Source of the DNA: Phormidesmis priestleyi Ana
GTDB lineage: Bacteria; Cyanobacteriota; Cyanobacteriia; Phormidesmidales; Phormidesmidaceae
Direction of reading: 5' to 3'
Assembly (NCBI GenBank): GCA_001314865.1
Contig: LJZR01000009.1
Span: 105,758-169,757, forward strand
DNA: 64,000 nucleotides
In this document: piece after piece, positions 44,735 through 53,686 of the stretch
Numbering within the stretch: position 1 is the stretch's first letter
How the letters are laid out: the number at the start of each line of letters is the position of its first letter
Notes under the pieces: model-generated
The model's database searches: none
What the model saw: the letters and a program-made list of their open reading frames with translations, nothing else
What the model was told of the DNA's origin: nothing
Made by a program: the position numbers and the translations under genes

Positions 44735-45958
44735 TTGGCACTTCGGGTCGCAGTTGTAGGAGCAGGTCCTGCCGGATCTTCCGCCGCAGAAGTATTGGTT
44801 AAAGCAGGCATTGAGACGTATTTGTTTGAGCGTAAGCTAGACAATGCAAAGCCCTGTGGTGGCGCTATTCCACTTTGCATGGTTGAAGAGTTTGATCTTC
44901 CACCTGAAATCATTGACCGTCGCGTTCGCAAAATGAAGATGATTTCGCCTTCTAATGTAGAAGTGAACATCGGTGAAACGCTGAGCGATGACGAGTACAT
45001 CGGTATGTGTCGTCGTGAAGTGCTTGACGGTTTTTTGCGTGATAGAGCCCACAAGCTAGGCGCTAAGCTGATTAATGGCACCGTTCACAAGCTAGAAATT
45101 CCTGGTAACGACCGCGACCCTTACGTTCTGCACTATGCCGACCACTCGAAGGACGGCCTACAGGGCGAAGCCAAAATTCTTAAGGTGGACATGGTGATTG
45201 GCGCAGATGGCGCTAACTCTCGTGTGGCTCGGGCGATTGATGCGGGTGACTATAACTATGCGATCGCATTCCAAGAGCGCATCCGTCTGCCAGAAGACAA
45301 AATGGCCTACTACGAAGAGCTTGCCGAAATGTACGTCGGCGACGATGTTTCTCCCGACTTTTACGCCTGGGTATTCCCCAAGTACGATCACGTTGCGGTG
45401 GGTACTGGCACCATGCGTCCTAACCAAGCTCGCATTAAAGAGCTACAGCGGGGCATTCGCGCTCGCGCCGCTAAAAGACTAGAAGGCGGCGAAATCATCA
45501 AGGTTGAGGCGCATCCAATTCCAGAGCATCCCAGACCCCGCCGTGTGGTTGGCCGTGTGGCCCTAGTCGGCGATGCTGCCGGTACGGTGACCAAGTCGTC
45601 AGGTGAAGGCATTTACTTTGCGGCTAAGTCGGCTCGGATGTGTGCTGAAACCATCGTTAAGTACTCTGAAAACGGCGCTCGGGCATTGACAGAAGCTGAG
45701 CTGAAGCTCTACCTCAAGCAGTGGGATAAAGAATACGGCCTCACTTACAAAGTGCTCGATATTTTGCAGCGCGTATTCTATCGCAGCGATGCATCTCGCG
45801 AAGCCTTTGTCGAAATGTGCTCCGATATTGACGTACAAAAGCTGACCTTTGAAAGCTACCTGTACAAAACGGTTGTGCCTGCAAATCCGCTGACGCAGAT
45901 GAAAATTACGGCGAAGACGGTTGGCAGCTTGCTGCGTGGCTATGCACTCGCACCCTAG
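44735..45958 (+). CDS. chlP: Geranylgeranyl reductase (ChlP)
   Basis: About 407 residues. It reduces the geranylgeranyl chain to phytyl for chlorophyll a and tocopherol, using NADPH at the thylakoid. Landmarks are the FAD-binding VAVVGAGPAGSSAAEVL, ERKLDNAKPCGGAIPLCMVE, IGMCRREVLDGFLRDRA, VIGADGANSRVARAI and GDAAGTVTKSSGEGIYFA. The frame opens at a GTG (44720) with no Shine-Dalgarno. A TTG five codons later (44735) has GGAG nine bases upstream and gives the family's usual start, xALRVAVVG, so I prefer it. A strong terminator follows. Confidence 0.95.
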   Translation: MALRVAVVGAGPAGSSAAEVLVKAGIETYLFERKLDNAKPCGGAIPLCMVEEFDLPPEIIDRRVRKMKMISPSNVEVNIGETLSDDEYIGMCRREVLDGFLRDRAHKLGAKLINGTVHKLEIPGNDRDPYVLHYADHSKDGLQGEAKILKVDMVIGADGANSRVARAIDAGDYNYAIAFQERIRLPEDKMAYYEELAEMYVGDDVSPDFYAWVFPKYDHVAVGTGTMRPNQARIKELQRGIRARAAKRLEGGEIIKVEAHPIPEHPRPRRVVGRVALVGDAAGTVTKSSGEGIYFAAKSARMCAETIVKYSENGARALTEAELKLYLKQWDKEYGLTYKVLDILQRVFYRSDASREAFVEMCSDIDVQKLTFESYLYKTVVPANPLTQMKITAKTVGSLLRGYALAP

Positions 45959-46057
45959 CAACTACTTCAGCAACGACTCAGCAACGACTCTAAGAACTAA
46001 CGACTGGTCTCGCGACTAGTTGCCGTTAGCAACGACTGCGTTGTTCTCTTTGTCTTT

Positions 46058-46089
46058 AGCGCCTTCTACTTTTAGAAGGCGCTTTTTTG
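46058..46089 (+). terminator. Intrinsic terminator after chlP
   Basis: AGCGCCTTCTA (46058-46068) pairs perfectly with TAGAAGGCGCT (46073-46083), loop CTTT, followed by six T. It lies 100 bp after the chlP stop. Confidence 0.9.
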
Positions 46090-46171
46090 TTAGGGTATCC
46101 TGGCTGATTCCTGTCGAGTTCTGACGTAGCGATACAATAAATATCAGACACAGAAAAATTAATAGGTAGGC

Positions 46172-47071
46172 ATGGCAGATCAGTTAATTCGAGCAACGGC
46201 GGCGGATGGCGGCATTCGGGTAGTGGGTGTGACAACCACTCGGCTGACAGAAGTTGCTCGGCAGCGGCATGATTTATCTTACGTAGCGACCGCTGCTTTG
46301 GGCCGCGCGATGACGGCGGGGCTGTTGCTGGTATCGAGTATGAAACAGCCGCAGTCGCGGGTGAATATTCGGGTGAAGGGAAGCGGACCGCTGGGCGGAC
46401 TGATGGTAGATGCGGGCCTAGATGGGACGGTGCGCGGCTATGTGGAAAAGCCGCAGGTAGAACTGCCGCCGACTGAGAATGGCAAGCTAGATGTGGGCGC
46501 CGCCATTGGCAAAGAAGGCTATTTATATGTGATTCGTGATATTGGGCGGGGCTATCCTTATTCCAGTACGGTGGAACTGGTTTCGGGTGAAATTGGGGAT
46601 GACTTGACCCAGTATTTGGCGACGTCTGAGCAGACGCCTTCAGCATTGGTGCTGGGCGTGTTTGTCGGTGCAGATGGGGTGGAAGTTGCAGGCGGTTTGT
46701 TGCTGCAAGTGTTGCCCAAGGCGGCGAGAGATGAGCTCCTCATTACGATTTTGGAAGAGCGCTTAGCCGCGCTGACGGGGTTTACACCATTGCTCAGAGC
46801 AGGTAAGTCTTTGCCGCAAATTTTTGAAGAACTGGTGGGTGATATTGGGTTAGAGATATTGCCCGGATCACAGCTGGTGCAGTTTAGCTGTGGATGCACG
46901 CGCGATCGCATGTTACGCGCGCTCAAGCTCCTCGGCCCCGACGAGCTAGCAGACATGATAAAAGTAGACGATGGCGCTGAAGCCGTCTGTCACTTTTGTA
47001 ATGAGAAGTACCGGGCAAATAGTGACCAGTTGCAGAGCTTAATTAATGAGTTAGAAGCGCGAGCTAACTGA
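46172..47071 (+). CDS. hslO: Redox-regulated holdase chaperone Hsp33
   Basis: 299 residues, full length. The N-terminal domain (to about 180) carries RATAADGGIRVVGV and the substrate-binding core; the C-terminal zinc centre is Cys240-x-Cys242 (FSCGCTRDRM) and Cys273-x-x-Cys276 (VCHFCNEKY). Under oxidative stress the four Cys form disulfides, zinc is lost and the protein dimerises into an active holdase in the cytoplasm. AGGTAGG precedes the ATG. It ends 18 bp from the convergent sugar-acid kinase. Confidence 0.96.
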   Translation: MADQLIRATAADGGIRVVGVTTTRLTEVARQRHDLSYVATAALGRAMTAGLLLVSSMKQPQSRVNIRVKGSGPLGGLMVDAGLDGTVRGYVEKPQVELPPTENGKLDVGAAIGKEGYLYVIRDIGRGYPYSSTVELVSGEIGDDLTQYLATSEQTPSALVLGVFVGADGVEVAGGLLLQVLPKAARDELLITILEERLAALTGFTPLLRAGKSLPQIFEELVGDIGLEILPGSQLVQFSCGCTRDRMLRALKLLGPDELADMIKVDDGAEAVCHFCNEKYRANSDQLQSLINELEARAN

Positions 47072-47089
47072 GGCAGCTTTCAGTGACCG

Positions 47090-48421
47090 TCATAGATTCG
47101 GTTGTTTAGATAGGCGCTGGTAGGCGATCGCCAGCGCCTGATCGTCCCCGACATTGCCTGGAAAGAGCACCACCGGTAAATTGGCAAACTGCGGATGGTC
47201 TGACGCTGTGATAACCACCGAAACCCCTGGAATCACTTGGCCCAAGAGCCGTGCTGAAGTTAGTGAGAGCCCTTTACTCAGCGTGTCATTAGAGGTGATG
47301 CCGCCTTTGCTGATCAAAAAACCGATATCGTCTGGCAAGCCTTTAACAATGTCCATTAGTAGTGTAGAAACGGCTTCGCCGAAGGCAAGGCGAGTTTGTT
47401 TGTCAGAAAATGTTAGCTCTTCGCGACTGGTATAAACAGCGGGCGTTTGACCCTTGGCATGAATTTGTTTTACCTGCGTCAAGGCTTCGCTGAGAAGCTC
47501 ATCGTGGCTTTTTTCAGGATTGTGCTGGATTCGAGAAACATCTATTTCAATGCCGACAATGCCATCGGTTTTCAACAATTGAGCTAACTGCTGTGTTGTT
47601 TTTTGAACATGAGATCCGACGACAATGGCGCCCGATGCTGATCGAGTAATGCGGTTCATGTCTTCGGGTGGGGTCGGTTGGGGCGGGAGCTTAGCGAGGG
47701 CCGTCAGTAGGCTTGCAGCACTGCGGAATAAAAACTTTTTGCCTTGCGCCGCTGCCGTCAGAAGATCGGCGGCAAACTGGTCGAGGTCGCTTTGTTGCTC
47801 ACTATCGACGGCTACACACACATTGTTTTCTAAAGCCATCAGGCGATTGAGTGTGCCGTTGCGAATGTCGTTTAACAGAAATTGTTCTACTTGGTCGGCT
47901 GTGATTCTGCCTTTTGTTTTTTCGGCGACATACTGAGGGAGGTAGCTCGTGCTGTAGCCGAAGACGGAGTCTTGGGCAAATTCGGTTTCGTCAGTGGGAG
48001 TGCGTTTGCCGTTGGATTCAATGTAGTGAGTGCTCCCTACCGTGACGCGACCTGCTTCAAAGAATTGAGGCGTGAGGAAGTGGGCGTCGAAGGGGCCAAG
48101 ATGTTGGGCGATCGCATCGGTTTCTACCGGATAATGGCCTCGTAAGGTAGAGTCGGATCGGCTCACCAGCAAAAAGTTTTCAATGCCGGTAATGGCCAGT
48201 GCCTGCTTAAGATTGTCGCAGACTTCGCTGATGACGGCAGTGGCGGCTTCGGGTGTGAGCGATCGCGTATTCGTGAGTACAAAAAAAATCGGCGACTCAT
48301 CCCGCAGTCCTAGCATTAAGGTTTCTACGTCCCACTTCAGCAGCAGCAGGCAGCTATGAACAGTCTGTGATCCGGTAGGGTCATCATCTAGCACGATGAT
48401 TTTGGGCGAAGTGTTGTTCAT
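47090..48421 (-). CDS. Four-carbon acid sugar kinase family protein (DUF1537)
   Basis: 443 residues. N-terminal domain: IIVLDDDPTGSQTVHSCLLL, FVLTNTRSLTPEAA and SRSDSTLRGHYPVETDAI. C-terminal nucleotide-binding domain: GAIVVGSHVQKTTQQLAQLL, VYTSREELTF, FLISKGGITSNDTLSKGLSL and VVLFPGNVGDDQALAIAY. Members phosphorylate threonate, erythronate or related acids with ATP in the cytoplasm. The dehydrogenase, isomerase and aldolase genes that usually accompany it are absent here. The frame extends 21 codons into the upstream gene; the ATG at 48421 begins MNNTSPKIIVLDDD and is chosen. Confidence 0.9.
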   Translation of the reverse strand: MNNTSPKIIVLDDDPTGSQTVHSCLLLLKWDVETLMLGLRDESPIFFVLTNTRSLTPEAATAVISEVCDNLKQALAITGIENFLLVSRSDSTLRGHYPVETDAIAQHLGPFDAHFLTPQFFEAGRVTVGSTHYIESNGKRTPTDETEFAQDSVFGYSTSYLPQYVAEKTKGRITADQVEQFLLNDIRNGTLNRLMALENNVCVAVDSEQQSDLDQFAADLLTAAAQGKKFLFRSAASLLTALAKLPPQPTPPEDMNRITRSASGAIVVGSHVQKTTQQLAQLLKTDGIVGIEIDVSRIQHNPEKSHDELLSEALTQVKQIHAKGQTPAVYTSREELTFSDKQTRLAFGEAVSTLLMDIVKGLPDDIGFLISKGGITSNDTLSKGLSLTSARLLGQVIPGVSVVITASDHPQFANLPVVLFPGNVGDDQALAIAYQRLSKQPNL

Positions 48422-48461
48422 AAGTTCCGAATGCGAAGGAGCGGTGAGCAGGTGGATCTCG

Positions 48462-49439
48462 TCAGCGGGTGGGAAACAGTGCAAAGGTAATGAGGTAGCT
48501 CACTAGGCTGCACACTAATATTGAGGCGGCGTTGAACAATCGGGCAAAGTTTTTGCGGAGCCGCGGGTTGTACTCTAACGAGTCTCCCACAATTTCTAGA
48601 GTGGGACGGAAGGTTTTGCTGTCGGGAGCTTCGGCGTCGAGGTGGAGTTGCTGAGTATGGCGGGCGAGGTCGTTGAGCAGGTGGCGTGTCCAAAAGGTGA
48701 GGCCAAAGGTGCAGGCAAATGCCAGCGCTGCAATGACAAAAGGGTGAATGACCAGGTTAAGGATGGCGATCGCCCTGTCGGAAAGTTCGTATCGGACTAG
48801 GCGCAGTACGGCCCAGAAGAGCCCTGAGATGCTGGTTTTATACAATAGTGATAGATAGGCGTTGCGATCTTCTTCCCAAAAACGGCGTTCAATGGCCTGT
48901 TCGGCAGCCTCAGCTTCGGCCTGCTCGGCTTTGCTCTTACTGCTTTTACTGTTTTTACTGCTTTTTCGGGTTGAGGTCTTAGGGGCCGATTTTCGGGTGC
49001 TGCGCGCCGGTTTGTCTGTTGGTTTGCGGTTGGTTCTACTGGTGACTGGTTCGGTTGCTGTGTCGAGGGTGTCAGCGGATGGGGTAGGGCCGTTTAGCTT
49101 GGCTTTAATTCCCCCTGCAAGGCTCGGAAACCGGTTTGCTAAACTGCCTAGGGCGCGATCGCTCTTTTCACTGATCTTCTCACTAATCTTTTCACTAAAC
49201 TGTCCGGCCCTTTGATCGCGTCCCTCCGCGTCAGCGGTAGAGCGTTTGGTAGTGGGGCTTGTAGTAGTGGATGTTTGAGTGGATTTTTCGGGTGGTTTGC
49301 GCTGAGATGTTCGGTCACCCTGCGCTTCAGGCTTGCCGGAGGTGCCGAGCTTGCTATCGGCCGCTTCTGGATTTTGCTCGTTTGGTTGCTTTGCATTGCC
49401 AAACGGGCTTTGACCATAGGTTTTTGAGTCGTATGCCAT
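48462..49439 (-). CDS. Unknown membrane protein with long disordered N-terminus
   Basis: 325 residues, family not recognised. Residues 1-185 are Lys/Ser/Thr/Ala-rich and disordered (KSAPKTSTRKSSKNSKSSKS), with a short KISEKISEK repeat. From about 190 it becomes ordered: RRFWEEDRNAYLSLLYKTSI, an amphipathic stretch, a membrane helix (about 233-256, IHPFVIAALAFACTFGLTFW), a charged loop, and a second helix at the C-terminus (about 300-322). It is probably in the plasma or thylakoid membrane with a large cytoplasmic tail. It precedes the sugar-acid kinase by 40 bp, which may be co-transcription without a shared function. Confidence 0.7.
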   Translation of the reverse strand: MAYDSKTYGQSPFGNAKQPNEQNPEAADSKLGTSGKPEAQGDRTSQRKPPEKSTQTSTTTSPTTKRSTADAEGRDQRAGQFSEKISEKISEKSDRALGSLANRFPSLAGGIKAKLNGPTPSADTLDTATEPVTSRTNRKPTDKPARSTRKSAPKTSTRKSSKNSKSSKSKAEQAEAEAAEQAIERRFWEEDRNAYLSLLYKTSISGLFWAVLRLVRYELSDRAIAILNLVIHPFVIAALAFACTFGLTFWTRHLLNDLARHTQQLHLDAEAPDSKTFRPTLEIVGDSLEYNPRLRKNFARLFNAASILVCSLVSYLITFALFPTR

Positions 49440-49534
49440 GGATTTTCACATCAGGGCTATAGCATGGTCAACACTACCAAGAAAACGATCTAAAAAGACG
49501 GTTGAAAACCGATTTATGACGCGGATGCTCGCTT

Positions 49535-50290
49535 CTATGGCTTGGCTGCATCGGCTTTGAACCGGCTTACAGCTTCGTCAAAAAATTCTAGCGGTGCGCC
49601 GCCCGGAATGAGTAGGCCGTTCATCACAAAGGTGGGGGTGCCTCGAATCCCTAACGCTTGGGCGAGTTCGATATCTTGATTGATGGCGGCTTCGGCTTCT
49701 GGGCTATTGCGATCGCGATTAAACTTCTCAACATCCAGGCCAATCTGCGCCGCTAGCGCTACATAGTAATCTTCGTCAAGCTGATCTTGATACGCAAACA
49801 AGCCATCGTGATACAGCCAAAACTGATCTTGCTCACCAGCAGCCCAAGCCGCCTTAGCCGCAGGTAGTGCCTCGTCGTGAATGCTCAGCGGCAACTGCTT
49901 GTACACATAGAGCACGTCGTCTGAATGATTTTCAGTGAACGTTTTCATATCAGCAGAGGCAACGGCACAGTAGGGGCACTCAAAGTCTGAAAACTTGAGC
50001 AGAACCACCTCTGCATCGAGCGATCCTTTGGTTGCAGATTCGCCAATCAGTTCGGCGCGATTCATCGGCGCGAGAACTGACTGAATCTGCGCCATCTGAG
50101 CTTCCCATTCAGCTCTGGCTTTTTCTGTTGCGGCCTCATCGGCTTCAGCAGTGTCTGCTGGCGCTTCAGTCGCATCATCAGACGGCTGGCCAGCGGCTGG
50201 CTGCTGTGCATCATTGCCAGCACGGCTATTACTACAGCCGAGCAGCGTCAGAAACAAGGCGAGCGCGAGGACGGATCGTTTAAAGGTCAT
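49535..50290 (-). CDS. DsbA-family thioredoxin-fold lipoprotein
   Basis: 251 residues. The signal peptide ends in a lipobox LTLLGC with Cys19 as the lipidated residue. A Pro/Ala/Glu-rich spacer (about 20-60) leads to a DsbA-like thioredoxin fold with CPYC (Cys105, Cys108) in LLKFSDFECPYCAVASADM, KQLPLSIHDEALPAAKAAW, and the cis-Pro loop GIRGTPTFVMNG. It is expected to make or shuffle disulfides outside the cytoplasm, tethered to the membrane. Possible substrates include the Cys-containing pilin and other exported proteins. Its leader upstream is filled by an 11-bp repeat. Confidence 0.92.
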   Translation of the reverse strand: MTFKRSVLALALFLTLLGCSNSRAGNDAQQPAAGQPSDDATEAPADTAEADEAATEKARAEWEAQMAQIQSVLAPMNRAELIGESATKGSLDAEVVLLKFSDFECPYCAVASADMKTFTENHSDDVLYVYKQLPLSIHDEALPAAKAAWAAGEQDQFWLYHDGLFAYQDQLDEDYYVALAAQIGLDVEKFNRDRNSPEAEAAINQDIELAQALGIRGTPTFVMNGLLIPGGAPLEFFDEAVSRFKADAAKP

Positions 50291-50330
50291 AAAATGGTTT
50301 TGCAGGTTCTTTTGCGATCCTAAATGATTT

Positions 50331-50407
50331 CCCGCTATCTGTTTGCTGTCTGCCCGCTATCTGTTTGCTGTCTGCCCGCTGTCTGCTCGCTATCTGCTCG
50401 CTGTCTG
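50331..50407. repeat. 11-bp tandem repeat in the leader of the DsbA-like gene
   Basis: Seven units of YYYGCTRTCTG (for example CCCGCTATCTG, TTTGCTGTCTG), alternating between two sub-types, so an expansion by 22 bp also occurred. It lies 40-115 bp upstream of the minus-strand start at 50290. The unit is not a multiple of three. Confidence 0.9.
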
Positions 50408-50445
50408 CGCAGAGATGAAAGAAGGCTGTTTTAAAGAAGGCTGTT

Positions 50446-51342
50446 TTAATCAACCCAACCGATGTCGTCATCGTTCAACATGCTGTTGCTTTGGCCGGCC
50501 GCAGGAGTGCCCCGCTGAATGGCATATTCTGGAATGGATTTGTAGCTGGAATAGGGTCTGCGCTGTTGTAGGGTGAGCGACTTACTTGGCGTAGATTGAG
50601 CGCTGGCTTTTTGGGCGGTTGTCTGGCGACTGAGGGTCTGGCGACTGAGGGTCTTTGCCTGGTTGTTTTTTTGCTCGGCAACGCTGGCTTCTTGCGCTTT
50701 TTGCGCAGCTTCGGTCAGATTGAGAATTGTTTGCTTAGCTGCCTCTAGCTCAGCGCTAATCTGTTTGAGCTGAGTGTCTTTCTGTTTGCCGTCGTTCTCA
50801 GCTGTTTTAAGGCTGTCTTTAAGCTCAAAAATGCGCGATTGATGGGTGTCGATATCTTCTTGTAGGGCGCTGATTTGCTCATTGGCTTTTGCGATCGCGG
50901 TGTTTAGCTCAACGATTTGTTTGTCTAGGGCAGCGGTATCTGGAACCGTCACATCAGGAGTGCTCTTATCCGTACTTTTGGCCGCAGTTTTGGCTGAACT
51001 TTTAGCCAGACTTTTGGTTGTGTTTTTAGCTGTGCCTTTAACTGTGTCTTTAGCTGTGTCTTTAGCTGTGTCTTTAGCTGTGTCTTTAGCTGTACTGGTG
51101 GGTTTGCTCGTTTCGGGGGTGGCGGCTTTGGCAGTCGTGGGTTTAGCCGCAGGGGTCTGGGTGGTAGTTTTGGCAGTGGCAGTTTTAGCCGTCGCAGTTT
51201 TGGCAGCAGCAGTTTTAGCCGTCGCAGTTTTGGCAGCCGTTTTAGTCGTGGCAGTTTTAGCCGCAGAGGTCTGGGGGGCAGTTTCGGTCAATGGTTTTTC
51301 TACCTCTTCTTTAAGCAGGTCAGCAATACTCTTTTTAGTCAT
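50446..51342 (-). CDS. Disordered coiled-coil partner of the ParA-like ATPase
   Basis: 298 residues, no recognised family. It starts MTKKSIADLLKEEVEKPL, a basic and helical N-terminus. Residues about 20-125 are Ala/Lys/Thr repeats (KTATAKTATAK, four KDTAKDTAKDTAKDT units). Residues about 130-225 form a coiled coil (LNTAIAKANEQISALQEDID). A Gln/Ser linker follows, then a tail with aromatic and acidic residues, YSSYKSIPEYAIQRGTP and DDDIGWVD. The start codon overlaps the stop of the ParA-like gene (ATGA), so they are translationally coupled. Partners that activate ParA ATPases often do so through a basic N-terminal peptide; whether this one does is inference. It is not a ParB by sequence. Confidence 0.75.
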   Translation of the reverse strand: MTKKSIADLLKEEVEKPLTETAPQTSAAKTATTKTAAKTATAKTAAAKTATAKTATAKTTTQTPAAKPTTAKAATPETSKPTSTAKDTAKDTAKDTAKDTVKGTAKNTTKSLAKSSAKTAAKSTDKSTPDVTVPDTAALDKQIVELNTAIAKANEQISALQEDIDTHQSRIFELKDSLKTAENDGKQKDTQLKQISAELEAAKQTILNLTEAAQKAQEASVAEQKNNQAKTLSRQTLSRQTTAQKASAQSTPSKSLTLQQRRPYSSYKSIPEYAIQRGTPAAGQSNSMLNDDDIGWVD

Positions 51343-51977
51343 GAGTCTTTCCAGTCGGTTTGAATTTCGTCAGCAACTCTGATGTAATCAGCTTGGGCTT
51401 CGTCTGCGTTTCTGCCGTTCCAATGGATGATCGGGATGCCTTCTAAGGCAGCTCTTTCATGGGCTTTGTACGACTTTACAAAGGCGTAGCAGGCAGGAAT
51501 GTTTAGCTCCATCAGCATGTTTTGAGCCGCTAGGGCTTCGCCAAGGCTGCGGGAGTCTACTTTGGTGAGTAGAACGCGGTGGGGAATGCCCGAGGGATTA
51601 ATGGTGTTTTTGACAGTATGCACGAGGGCGGCGATGTCCATCGGTGCGGGTGGTGTGGGGAGTAGGAGGTAGTCGGCAATCGGTAAGACGGCTGACAGAG
51701 CTTCTGAGCTAAGCGCAGGAGGCGTGTCAATAATAATCAGGTCGTAGTTCTCAATGCTCTTTAGTTTACCAAGCAATGTGGGGTTGGTTTCTGTGCTGAT
51801 GTCAAAGTCTGGGGGTTTTTGGCCTCGGGTGATCCACCAATTGGCTGAGGCTTGGGGATCGGCATCGACAAGGAGAACGGCTTGGGTCTCGCTGAAGATG
51901 GCGGCGAGGTTGACAGCAGTAGTGGTTTTGCCGACACCGCCTTTGCCGTTAAAGATGACGAGAATATGGGGGGCCAT
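51339..51977 (-). CDS. ParA/MinD-type ATPase, orphan
   Basis: 212 residues, a minimal ParA without an N-terminal DNA-binding domain. The deviant Walker A is GKGGVGKTTT (signature Lys12, Lys17); then LLVDADPQASANWW and the Walker B IIIDTPPALS. This class dimerises with ATP, usually coats the nucleoid and positions a cargo: plasmid, chemotaxis array, carboxysome or pilus complex. There is no parB nearby; the coupled downstream gene is the natural partner. A perfect 29-bp palindrome lies 127 bp upstream of the ATG. A plain replicon-partition role is unlikely given the surroundings, but cannot be excluded. Confidence 0.9.
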   Translation of the reverse strand: MAPHILVIFNGKGGVGKTTTAVNLAAIFSETQAVLLVDADPQASANWWITRGQKPPDFDISTETNPTLLGKLKSIENYDLIIIDTPPALSSEALSAVLPIADYLLLPTPPAPMDIAALVHTVKNTINPSGIPHRVLLTKVDSRSLGEALAAQNMLMELNIPACYAFVKSYKAHERAALEGIPIIHWNGRNADEAQADYIRVADEIQTDWKDS

Positions 51978-52103
51978 GGGCAGCTAGGGCGCTGGATGAT
52001 GACGGTTGTTTATTGACGAATTAAGACTTAAGAATAAGGCGTATTGGGGGAGATTGTTGGTTTTGTATCGTCCTGTTACGCCAAATGTTGAGCTGTTGTG
52101 GTC

Positions 52104-52132
52104 TTTAGGGCCTATCACTGATAGGCCCTAAA
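52104..52132. promoter_or_regulatory. 29-bp perfect palindrome between asnS and the ParA-like gene
   Basis: TTTAGGGCCTATC-ACT-GATAGGCCCTAAA, a 13-bp perfect stem with a 3-base centre. On either strand no T-tract follows, so it does not look like an intrinsic terminator. Its position upstream of a ParA-type operon suits an operator or centromere-like site; a stabilising 3' hairpin for asnS mRNA is the alternative. Confidence 0.6.
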
Positions 52133-52260
52133 ACCTGTCATATGATCGCAAAGCTATAGTCTGCGGCTAGGCAAGCAGCAGATAGGGCCTTGGCAATTTC
52201 TTAAGGGTGGCCAGGATTCTTTCTGAGAGCTTCTGGATTCTTTCGGATTTTTCTGGAATT

Positions 52261-53658
52261 TCAAAAGTCCAGATTGTCGGGCGTGCGGGGGAAAGGAATG
52301 ACATCTCGGATGTTGGTCATGCCAGTGATGAACTGGACAAGCCGTTCAAAGCCTAGTCCGAAGCCAGCGTGGGGAACAGTGCCGTAGCGACGCAAATCCA
52401 AATACCACCAGTAGTCTTCCTTGTTTAGGCCTGCTTCTTCAATGCGACGCTCTAGCATCTCTAGGCGTTCTTCGCGCTGTGAGCCGCCAATGATTTCGCC
52501 AATGCCGGGGGCCAGAACGTCCATTGCGGCAACGGTTTTGTTGTCGTCGTTAAGGCGCATATAAAAGGATTTGATCCCGATGGGGTAGTCAGTGACGATC
52601 ACGGGTTTTTTGAAGTGTTCTTCGGCGAGGTAGCGCTCATGTTCTGACTGCATGTCAATGCCCCACGAGACAGGGTACTCAAAGGTTTTTTTGCCTTTTT
52701 CAATGGCGGTTTCTAGCAGCGAAATGGCTTCGGTGTAGGTGATGCGGGCAAATTCGCTGTTGATGATGTTGTGGGCGGTTTCGAGGACTGTATTGTCAAT
52801 GCGCTGGTTGAAGAATTCCATATCGTCAGCACAGTGTTCGAGGACGTAGGAAAAAATGTGCTTGAGGAAAGCTTCGGCTAAGTCCATGTTGCCTTCTAGG
52901 TCGCAGAAGGCCATTTCGGGCTCGACCATCCAAAATTCGGCGAGATGGCGGGAAGTATTTGAGTTCTCGGCGCGAAAGGTGGGGCCAAAGGTGTAAACGT
53001 TCGTGAAGGCCATGGCCATGATTTCGGCTTCGAGCTGCCCACTGACGGTGAGATAGGCGGGTTTGCCAAAAAAGTCTTGGCTGTAGTCGGCTTTGCCCTC
53101 TTTGTTGGTAGGGATGTTGTCGAGGTTGAAGCGGGTGACGGTGAACATTTCACCGGCTCCTTCACAGTCGCTGGCGGTGAGGATGGGGGTGTGCATCCAC
53201 AGGAAGTCTTGCTGTTGGAAGAACTGGTGGATAGCGGTGGCGCAGGCGTTACGGACTCGGAAGACAGCACTGAGGGTATTGGTGCGGCTGCGCAGATGGC
53301 CGATTTCGCGCAGGAATTCAAAGGAGTGGCGTTTCTTTTGAAGGGGATAGGTTTCGCCGTCGGATTCGCCGAAGACTTCGATCGCAGTGGCTTGCAATTC
53401 TACGCGCTGCCCTTTGCCGGGAGATTCTGCTAGGGTGCCGGTAATGGCGATGGAGGCGCCTGTGTTGAGGCGGGCCATGCTGTTGGCATAGTCTGGAATG
53501 TCTTCACCTGCGATCGCCTGAAGCCCTGCCATTGACGAGCCGTCATTGATTTCAATAAAGGTGAACTTTTTGGCGGCGCGTTTGGTTCTGACCCAGCCTT
53601 TGACAGTAAGGGTTTCGCCGGGTTGGCCAGTGGTGAGGATGTGTTTGATGCGCGTCAT
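52261..53658 (-). CDS. asnS: Asparaginyl-tRNA synthetase
   Basis: 465 residues, full length class IIb enzyme that charges tRNA-Asn. The N-terminal OB-fold anticodon-binding domain spans about 1-105 ([20 protein letters not shown]). Catalytic motifs: [20 protein letters not shown] (motif 2) and [18 protein letters not shown] (motif 3), ending [15 protein letters not shown]. AsnRS rather than AspRS is shown by the FRAENSNT loop. Having this gene means Asn-tRNA can be made directly. It is followed by a 283-bp gap with a palindrome, then the ParA-like gene on the same strand. Confidence 0.97.
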   Translation of the reverse strand: MTRIKHILTTGQPGETLTVKGWVRTKRAAKKFTFIEINDGSSMAGLQAIAGEDIPDYANSMARLNTGASIAITGTLAESPGKGQRVELQATAIEVFGESDGETYPLQKKRHSFEFLREIGHLRSRTNTLSAVFRVRNACATAIHQFFQQQDFLWMHTPILTASDCEGAGEMFTVTRFNLDNIPTNKEGKADYSQDFFGKPAYLTVSGQLEAEIMAMAFTNVYTFGPTFRAENSNTSRHLAEFWMVEPEMAFCDLEGNMDLAEAFLKHIFSYVLEHCADDMEFFNQRIDNTVLETAHNIINSEFARITYTEAISLLETAIEKGKKTFEYPVSWGIDMQSEHERYLAEEHFKKPVIVTDYPIGIKSFYMRLNDDNKTVAAMDVLAPGIGEIIGGSQREERLEMLERRIEEAGLNKEDYWWYLDLRRYGTVPHAGFGLGFERLVQFITGMTNIRDVIPFPRTPDNLDF

Positions 53659-53686
53659 GATTATTTAATAATTATTTAATAATTAT

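Noticed and set aside
48862..49215. 117-codon plus-strand frame opposite the unknown membrane protein gene
   Set aside because: Leu/Val-rich mirror of the Lys/Ser-rich disordered region; no start signals.
50446..51977. Naming the ParA pair as McdA/McdB (carboxysome positioning)
   Set aside because: No carboxysome genes nearby and the partner shows no feature I can tie to McdB specifically.
52104..52132. Palindrome considered as an intrinsic terminator of asnS
   Set aside because: No T-tract follows the stem on either strand.
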